A stretch of DNA of 64,000 bases from Hexactinellida sp. DTS-2022 (lineage: Eukaryota; Porifera; Hexactinellida), in NCBI GenBank assembly GCA_028753945.1, contig JAPNXP010000001.1, forward strand, positions 496,001 to 560,000, read 5' to 3'. Position numbers and translations under genes: made by a program. Within the stretch, counting starts at the first letter, position 1; every line of letters starts with the position of its first letter. Under the pieces are notes generated by a model. That model had not been told where the DNA came from, searched no databases, and worked only from the letters and a program-made list of their open reading frames with translations. Shown here piece by piece: positions 56,121 through 64,000 of the stretch.

Positions 56121-59100
56121 TCGGTCCAATGACTCCAATCCATTCAATTCTAATTTCTTCCGATTCAGTTCATACTTAATTAATCACCCATTCTTAGAAT
56201 AATAATTTAATGTTGTAATTCAGTATTCTTTATAGCATTCTTTTGCTAATCTGGTGTAATATTATTATATGGTATACTTTCTATTAAATGAGTAATTGAG
56301 ACAATTTTCTATTTTTGATATATCTTGTAATTATTTATTCGTAACTGAGAGCCAAACTGGCCAACATTATATTCAAATACGCTTTATTGGTACGAATTTC
56401 GTTTGTATTCTCATTTTCTCATTTATACTTCATTTAATTCGTGCTCGGAATTATACAAATGTTGTATCCTTTTAGTTGGTTAATGAATAATAAAATACTT
56501 AGCACAATATTTAATCCCTCTATACATATTGGCTTATATTAATTAATGTGACCTCATTGAATACTTCTTTCGATCTCTACCATATATTCCTCCTTCTACT
56601 AATCCAGCATTGTCGTACAATAATTAATAAAATACTATACTTGTAACTGATAGTGTTTATTCAACTTTATTGTAATATTTTGAATAAATTAATGAATGGT
56701 ATTTGGGTGGAGACTAAGTAGGAAGAATTTATTCTAGAATAATAAAATTATTGTTTAGTTTTCAACTAGCATACTGAATTCTAATAGTTTGACTCGGTAT
56801 GCAAATTTACTTCTACGAACGGTCTACTGTACCTTAACCTTTGCCCTACAATATAGAATTTTGTTTTAATTGGTTTATAATGGAATTATCCCAGGCAATG
56901 AATTTAATTTGAAGACACAACTACAGGATTTACATATTTTAAATACACATCATATTTAGAGTTATTGAATTATAATTAGTGTACTCAGTGTTTAATCAAA
57001 TGTATCTTTCTATTTTTTGAAATTATTATTATTATTATTATCTGGTGTCACTAAGTATTGGAAAAAACCTTGACGGAATCGGAACAGTGGCATATAAGTA
57101 CGTAATCTTATTTTAATACTTTGGTGGCACTAATTAATTAGGACTACAATCTTCATTTTATTTGAATATTTTTAATTCATTCACAGTAAATTTTGTCAGT
57201 ATCCTTTAGAATGTCCAATTATGCAAATTATCCGAATTTGTATAATGAATGTTAAAATGCAAAAATGACGAAGTTTCTGTCTGAAATAAACTATCATTCT
57301 AGAATCTAGATAGAGTAGCAGATAATGTAATTTCAATGGGAATAGTATGCATAGTTATTATTACATTAATTATAATTAATTAACGTATTCGAATAACAAC
57401 TTAAAATGCTAAAGTTTCCACAGCAATCTTAAATTTATTCATCATATTTGCGACATGTGTTTGTAAACTAGTATTCCTCTAATGAGTTAATTGTAAACTA
57501 GAATTTAACAAAGTTATAACGGTTAAATGTATCATTTAACTTGCATTATTTTGCTGTATTTGTTACAGTTTATGGACGTGCCTGGTTATGCCCGTGCACA
57601 CCAAGACTTTCCATAAACTGCAATATATTCACAACTTGAGTTCCCAATATGAATGAGTTTAGTATTATGCATTTACTTTTGTAAGGTCAATGCAATAATT
57701 GTTGAATAATTTCAGAAATTGAACCTTATACAAAACTCGACTCGGGTGCAATATAATTATTTATTATCAATATTGTGTCTTGTCGAAATATTCACACAAT
57801 CTTTATACTCCTGATTAACCTCTCTAAATTAATTTAGATTTGCATTAGTAATTACATTATGAGTGTGGAATGTTGTAGGTATGTGTGCCCACTATAATTA
57901 TGCTGGTATATGGCACATAACGCTTTCGATAAGACATAGTACAGCCCTTCTCCAGTAAATGTTAATGACTGATAATTATACACGAATATATTAAGTATAT
58001 GCAATTGGTTTGATTTACAATAACTCCCCAGTTACCTCACTTTTTATTCACAATATTACGTTTTTCTAAATTGAAACTTGAAAGTTGTGTGACTTCTCTC
58101 CTTACACAGATTAGTTGGTACCAGACTCTCAGATTATATTATTTGTATTTAAACCTATTCAGAGACTCTGGAACAACCATGTGCCCTGAGTTCTTATGTT
58201 GAACTCTGTCGTGTCCCGTGGAGTTGCATTCTTCTAATTATATACTCATTAACTGATTCTTTTTTACATAATTTATACAATTGTCTATAATATGATACAA
58301 TTCCTTTATCACAGGGTTCCACAAACTAGGTTGTTTCAGGCCGCATGCGGCCTGAAACAACCTTATGTGTGGCCAGTGATAGCCCAATGGAAATTTGTAT
58401 CATGTGTGGCCTGAGAGACATTTCTAATTTTAATCGATCATCTGGCTTGTACACATATACACACTGATTAATCTACTAGTAAATAGTAACTTTATGCACT
58501 TTTTTGCTTAGAAATTTGTATAGTTCTAGTATTAGAACAGCATAATAGTTTTGTTATAAATTTCGAAAAATTTCTCGATATTGTTTGCGACCTAAGGAAA
58601 ATTTTGTTAAGATTATGTGGCCTGATATAAATGAAAGTTTGCGGAACCCTGCTTTATCACAACTAATCAATAGCTAAGTCAACGTTTAAACAAGTATGTA
58701 AAGATACTTCTGAATTCTGAATTCTTAGCTTATATTATCTCCAAATATTTTCTTATGCTAACTGTTGCTTATCACTTCCATCTTCTGTTGCATGCTAAGT
58801 TTCATCAGGCGCATAAATCTGAGAGAGATCTCTGAGTGTGAGTAATTTAGGCGAGTGTGAGCTAGCTCGAAATAAATCTAGGCGCGCAGAAAATTTGTCT
58901 GATAAAACCCTGTAGCACTTATTAATAGGTATTCCCTCTTTTGAAGTAATCGTTATCAAATCTAATTGAAAGACAGGTCTCTTGACTCTCTTGACTATTA
59001 AATTAAGAAATAATTAAGAACAATAATAAACCCTTGATGTATCTTCACCAGGGATCTTCCAAGCTTATATTATTATCCTAAGTACGTATTAACAGAAGAT

Positions 59101-59476
59101 AAAGCATGTACGTATTTATATTTGTACAATGTTGTTAGAACAGAAGTTCCTAGGAATCCTAGCGAGAGTCAATAATATGAACACTGTATTTGTGTATTAA
59201 GCTGTAAATAGAAGCAGTTAGAATTTTGAAATCGTAGTGTTAATCAATACAATGGATGCATTTAATGAAATTAAGTTCTTAAAATGCTTAATTAACAATT
59301 TAAAGTGCTTGATACAATGGATAATTTGTATACAAATTAAAATGAAATATTACTTATCCACTGTATCAAGTACTTATATACCTCTTAAATTCTCAATTTA
59401 ATATACTATCTGAAATCCATTGTACTAACTTTATTTTGTTTAAATATTGGAGTCACAAGAGCGAATCAGATATAGC
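56121..59476. other. Long gene-free spacer with scattered transposons
   Basis: No supported coding frame was found. A hAT-type MITE (58,312-58,651) and a second hAT remnant ending GATAAAACCCTG at about 58,911 are the only structured parts I could delimit; a short (ATT)n run lies near 57,030. Confidence 0.55.
58312..58651. mobile_element. hAT-type MITE, 340 bp, perfect target duplication
   Basis: Ends CAGGGTTCCACAAACT and AAGTTTGCGGAACCCTG; CTTTATCA flanks both sides exactly (58304-58311, 58652-58659). A strong internal palindrome, AGGCCGCATGCGGCCT, sits near the left end. Confidence 0.92.
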
Positions 59477-59720
59477 CAGGTTGCTGTGGAGATGAAAATC
59501 GCATCCATATCCATATCCATATTCAGACCATTTTTTGTAGATATCCACATGGATATTTCTAAAACCTAATTTCTACAAACTATCCAGAAGATTTAGATTG
59601 TAAATTTATGTTTATTTATTTATCTATTGAACTTTGTATTGTATGCACCGTACACGTATGTAATACGTAGATCTATCAATGAAACAGTATTTACTCAAAG
59701 TCTGTAAATATCGGTAATTC

Positions 59721-61214
59721 AGGGACGTTGCCAGTATTTTTCACATAGGGGGGCATATAAATTGCCAGGGGGGGCAAACATTATATTGGTGTTAGATCTA
59801 GCAGTTGGCGTTACCAAAAACTAGGAGATTAAGATGAAGCTTTCTAGTTTAATGTATCAAAAGTATGAAAAGTAGCCTACAAAAATCAACACATTAACAA
59901 GAATTTTGCAACCCCAGCAAATACTACAGCTTAACTACTTGCTATAATGACAGTAAAAAGTCAATTTTGACAGGTAACAGGTCTAAAGTAAAAGGTCTAT
60001 TGGGTTTGTAAAACAGTTGATTAGAAGTTAGAACAAAAGTTGCCAAAATAACTAGGTATATCATACAAGGCGTATCTAGATTACTAACAGTCCATTCCTG
60101 TCAACCGTATAGGGATTTCAACCATTTTTGATATTCTGACAAGGCGTACTACAGGGATGTAATAATTTGTATATGGAATACTAGTTTGGATAAATTATTG
60201 ATTGTTTGTCGAATAATACATAAAAAATGCCTAACCCTAAAATGTAGCATTTTGTATTGTGTAAATTAATACCCTATTCAAGCGTACAGGGATTCTCTGT
60301 ACAAACTATATACAATAACCGAACAAATGTTTTTGAACAACAGTTATTTTATCCCACACACAATGTGCTTCTTGTAGCGAATTATCGGCTTTTAACCTAC
60401 TTTGGAAGACTTTAAATATCTTGCTATAGTTATAAACTTCATAAACTTGCGATTTTAAGTAATTTTTTTCCAATATCCATGAATACGTGTCCCTGCCACG
60501 TGCCACTTGCAGTACAAGTGGAACAAATGGGAATGTAACTGTATTTCAGTGGAAAATAATCGCAATGGTTGGAAAATAAGCACCTATAGTAATTCGACCA
60601 TGTGGTATTCAAATCTGAAATCAGAATTTGTATATTCTAATTCTCATAATGATCATAAGTTGTATATTTCATTACTTATTTCATAGTTAATGAGTTTAAC
60701 ACCTCCATAAAATGTAAATTAATATTGTTTTGGTCAACTTATCGTTTTATGTAAACATCAATGTTGAAGCATCTACAAATGTCATTGTCGTTCTAGATGC
60801 TTGAATGTATGAATACCAATTATTATTGTTCAAATACTTTTGACCGTTTAGTGTATTTCAATATTATCTGCGTTCCTAAGTGATTATTTTGATTTATGTC
60901 AAACTTAATAAGAATAAATAACATGTTCGTATGTCTTGACACACATAATAAATGGCTTTGGTTAGTGTAATTTGTTTCAATATAAGTGTAGATTTACATT
61001 TTAGACGATCGAGCGAAGCGAGCGAGTAAAATTTTTGAGGTGTCTAGGGATCTTGACCAATGTACAGGGAAAAATTGGAGCCTCGTACAGGGATATGACT
61101 CAAATGGATTGGAAAGTGTGAACTCATTAAATTCAATTCAATAGCATCAATGAATCAGAGGAATAGATAGTTCAATATATTGCCCCCCTATGCCCCCCCC
61201 GTGGCGACGTCCCT
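59721..61214. mobile_element. Middle element of the nest (AGGGACGTTGCCA ends)
   Basis: AGGGACGTTGCCAGTA with CATAGGGGGGCA on the left faces TGCCCCCCTATG and GGCGACGTCCCT on the right. The interior is interrupted by the CATACCTGCCAAC-type element. Confidence 0.65.
60092..61113. mobile_element. Inner element of the nest, relative of the 25.9-kb element
   Basis: ATTCCTGTCAACCGTATAGG on the left and GTACAGGGATATGACTCAAA on the right match, reversed, the two ends of the 25,877 element. At about 1 kb it is three times longer; no transposase is recognisable in it. Confidence 0.6.
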
Positions 61215-61685
61215 CATCGGTATCAGCATCAAGAGCATCTTTTTCTGTGTCATTGTTGATGTACTTTGCTAGGTGAACTTGGTGACTTGTTCTAAGCACT
61301 GTGTGAAATTTTTTCACATTCGAAATGGATATCCATATCCACGGCAAGCCTGGTATAGCAGTTGTTGTACCACTTTTCCGCCCATGTATGTGCACATATG
61401 TAATTTTATACTTTTACTACTTGTATTGTTTTTATTACAAAATTAATTTTTAACGTTAATTTCAAAGGAATAGTTTCAATTCATGACATAATGTGTGCAG
61501 CTGAATTTTGTAAGATTTCAGGATCAGGATACACTCTGCTTAGTTGGGGGCATCTGGGTATTTTCTTACAGGCAATGTAAAGCAATATGCTAACGGTTAG
61601 CACTAATTTACTATATATAAATATATATGTTGTATTCAATTCAATGTCTTAATATTTGAAAGTTTAACAATAAGCAACTAACTCA

Positions 61686-64000
61686 ATGGCAATTCGTTTG
61701 CCTGCAATTTTATTTGGATTTTTTATATTTTTATTATATTTTCAAGGTGAGTTTAATTTTTATACATATAATTTATTAAACACTGTATCAGTTACACAAG
61801 AATTGTGTTTATAAGGATTACAGTTGAATTTCTATTTAGTTCAAAAGGATAGAGAAGTTCATTTTCATATAGCATTACTTTCATTTTAAAGTCGAACCTC
61901 TATAATACGAATAGCCAGGGGACAATCAAAAAATCAAAATGCGTGCGTTCGTCTTATCCGGAATTCGTTTGACCAATATCATTTGTATTGAAAATGATTT
62001 GTTGGGAACTCAAATAATGTTCGTATTAACCGTGTTCGTACTAACGAGGTTCTACTGCACATGGAAGTTGCAATATCGTTGTAGATTTGTACCTATTTTT
62101 TTAAAAAATTTGGGCGTCCTTATAATTATAAGAGGAGTATCGTTGAAGTAAATAGCTTACAATGTAGCAAAGTATATTCTAATGATATCATACAGAGCAG
62201 GGTTTTATCCAGGAGCGCCATACGCCTAGAGGCGTATAAATTGGGATATGTTTGCGTTTAGGAGCGCGAAAACTGCCGAAACTCCCCATAGAGTAATACA
62301 AAACTAACCTTTTAGGCGTACAAAATTCATACTATAGTGACCTTAGAACAGTTAGGAGTATTCAATTCTACTCCTGTATAATACCCTGATACAGAGTATT
62401 AATTACTTACTTACGTAGATACAGCTACAAGTTAAAACATATATTCCTAAAAGGTTTAATACTTAGTACACTACTTTAACACTATCGGATCCAGAAATGT
62501 TGAGCAACTTTTAAGGGGGTCTGTGGGGCTACTACTGAATCTTTTTGACTTATATATACTCAGAAGTAATTTTAAATGCAATTTTTTTTAAAAGGAGCCC
62601 TAACTCAAACATTAAGCTGAAGTTCCTTAGTTATTTTGTAATTTCTGCCTAAATTTCGGTCAATTTCAACTCAGCATACTTGTTTACTATAATATTTGGA
62701 AGTTAGTTTCAATTATAAATGCGGTTTCTATTCCCTTATCACTTTCAAACAATCCGGGGGGGGACACACACACAAAACAACAATAAAGTTTTATATTTTT
62801 AATGATATTTATATTTATCGATTAATATTCCTAGACTCTTCATCTCTTCCTGAGTGTTTGACTTGTGATCTCGTTTTGAATGGCACTTGCTACGAGCATT
62901 TCTCAGAACGCAAGACTTGGTACAATGCTAACTCCAGTTGCTACAATTGGGGAGGGCAACTCGTCTCAGCGTCTAATGGTTCTATTGATCAGTTTATTGT
63001 CCCTTTAATCCACAATTCAACCGACTCATGGGCTAATTTAGCCAGTAACCAAACATGTGGATATTTCTCCCAGAATGGAAGTATAGTAAATGGAAATTGT
63101 AGCGAAGAGTACACGTACACCTGCAGTCGATTAAGTATGTTGGTTCATTGAGTAATTAATATTAGTGGGGATACGTATAATGACTGGAATTAAATTCCTT
63201 AATTTAATCAAATATCATAGATACTCAAATAGCTTAGTGGAATTTTTATTTCCATTATTTAATTTTCCTTACATCCCAATATCTCCGCCTATTTCTTGTC
63301 CGATACTGTATGACCAATATACCTCTAATATTTGTCTTACAGTTTCATTTTATTTTTGGAAATATCTTACAATCTAAAAATTGATTAAATGAACTGTATC
63401 TAGTTACCTGCAATACTAATTGTACCTTGATACTTGACGGGAGATGTTACGATGCAAACTTTTCTGTTGCAAGAACGCACGCAGAAGCAGCACGTGACTG
63501 CTCTCAGCGAGGAAGCTACTTAGCCTCAGTTCTATCGCCATTAATCCTTCAGATCTTGGAAGGATCAGCTGATAGTTACTGGATTGGATTGCGAGATTTC
63601 AACGCAAATGGTACATTCCAGTGGACAGATGGAAGTATTGTGGAATATTTGAATATTAATTCAGCTGAAACGAACAGAACTGAGTGCATTGTTGGCGGTT
63701 CCCAAGGTTCTCTGAACTGGGATTACGCAGATTGTAATTCTACACATTATTATTTGTGTAGTGCCGGCGGTAGGTTACAAATTGATTTATTTATTTAAAA
63801 TTAATTTTATGTTTACTTTTCTACTTCTTCAGCTATAACAAGTCCACCTCAGCAATTCACCTCTTCTGCTATTTCGCATTCCTCTGTCATCCTATCTTGG
63901 GAACAAGTCCCTTTGTCGAGCAGACACGCTCCTATCCTATCCTACCTCTTGGAGTATAACGGGGTTAGTTCCGACTCGACAGAAAGACGAGTCCAGCTAC
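61686..64000 (+). CDS. Secreted or membrane C-type lectin / fibronectin III protein (3' end outside window)
   Basis: Exons 61686-61746 (signal peptide, AILFGFFIFLLYF), 62835-63134, 63404-63769 and 63833 onward; every intron is phase 1, typical of shuffled extracellular domains. Exon 2 encodes a short, divergent C-type-lectin-like domain with four or more Cys but no WIGL. Exon 3 is a better one: CYDANFSVARTHAEAARDC, YWIGLRDF, WTDGS and NWDYADC, lacking EPN or QPD sugar-selecting motifs, so calcium-dependent sugar binding is doubtful. Exon 4 begins a fibronectin type III domain (TSPPQQFTSSAISHSSVILSW). Many Asn-glycosylation sites occur. Likely a cell-surface or secreted adhesion or recognition protein. 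Intron 1 carries three transposon copies. Confidence 0.85.
61891..62057. mobile_element. TIR element in lectin-gene intron 1
   Basis: GTCGAACCTCTATAATACGA on the left and TCGTACTAACGAGGTTCTAC on the right are the decayed ends of the CAGTAGAACCTCGTTAGTACG family, also seen at 18,649. Confidence 0.65.
62198..62388. mobile_element. hAT-type MITE, 191 bp, perfect target duplication
   Basis: Ends CAGGGTTTTATCCAGGAG and CTCCTGTATAATACCCTG; ATACAGAG flanks both sides exactly (62190-62197, 62389-62396). Confidence 0.92.
62486..62672. mobile_element. Partial reversed copy of the 10,162 hAT-type MITE
   Basis: CGGATCCAGAAATGTTG, GAGCAACTTTTAAGGGGGTC and CTCAGAAGTAATTTTAAA match the reverse complement of the 10,162 element. 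The second terminal repeat is missing. Confidence 0.7.

Larger units (their letters stand above)
59477..61352. mobile_element. Outer element of a three-layer transposon nest
   Basis: CAGGTTGCTGTGGAGATG on the left and CATATCCACGGCAAGCCTG on the right are imperfect inverted ends, both next to CCATATCC strings and both near TATAGC in the flank. Inside it lies 59,721-61,214. Confidence 0.6.

Noticed and set aside
60306-60506. A 66-codon minus-strand frame inside the inner nested element
   Set aside because: No transposase or other motif; length is within chance expectation and the surrounding element looks non-autonomous.
61147-61395. An 82-codon minus-strand frame near the outer nest end
   Set aside because: It crosses two different transposon ends, so it cannot be a conserved gene; at most its middle is a fragment of an old element protein.

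Overview
The window is a piece of an animal nuclear genome. It is AT-rich, most introns are 50-250 bp with GT-AG ends, genes lie close together and sit inside each other's introns, and non-coding DNA is full of short inverted-repeat transposons. Gene content is metazoan: a CRTAP/leprecan-type collagen-folding factor, SID1, the PP2A scaffold subunit, IFT22, an inward-rectifier K+ channel, a heterotrimeric G gamma subunit, a TRIM-like protein and a C-type lectin/FN3 protein. My best guess is a non-bilaterian animal such as a sponge; this is inference from compactness and gene repertoire, and I could not run a search.

Layout. 1-6,014 (+): the 3' part of a gene joining an FKBP prolyl isomerase domain to CRTAP-like CxxxC/TPR exons and ending in an RDEL ER-retention signal. 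A two-exon SID1-like gene (minus strand) lies in its 3-kb intron 4, and a small secreted-protein gene lies in intron 5; a second copy of that secreted gene follows at 6,271. 7.1-9.2 kb: four tandem genes for Cys-rich one-helix microproteins. 9.4-11 kb: a small coiled-coil gene with a decayed duplicate. 12.0-20.0 kb (minus): 23 exons of PP2A subunit A; its intron 13 holds IFT22 and a three-exon type II membrane protein gene, both on the plus strand. 20.9-25.5 kb (minus): G gamma, mitochondrial ribosomal protein bL17m, a Kir channel and a GH5 endoglycoceramidase-like enzyme. 25.5-31.2 kb is mostly transposons around one GC-rich Pro/Ser-rich gene.

31.3-53.4 kb (+) is the most unusual part. A giant sacsin-like gene (three HSP90-type ATPase/sacsin repeats and a C-terminal HEPN-like domain, with one 12-kb exon) appears to splice in phase into a PARP catalytic exon, and is followed by an AMN1-like leucine-rich-repeat gene. 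A tandem duplication of about 6.7 kb has made a 5'-truncated, frameshifted second sacsin copy, a second PARP exon, a truncated first LRR gene and an intact second LRR gene. A RING/B-box gene follows at 54.9 kb. 56.1-61.7 kb is gene-free and holds nested transposons; the window ends inside a secreted C-type lectin/FN3 gene.

Functionally, the left end concerns ER collagen folding and dsRNA transport, the centre general cell biology, and the sacsin/HEPN/PARP, LRR and RING/B-box genes look like a stress, ubiquitin or innate-defence neighbourhood. That last reading rests on domain content and adjacency only.
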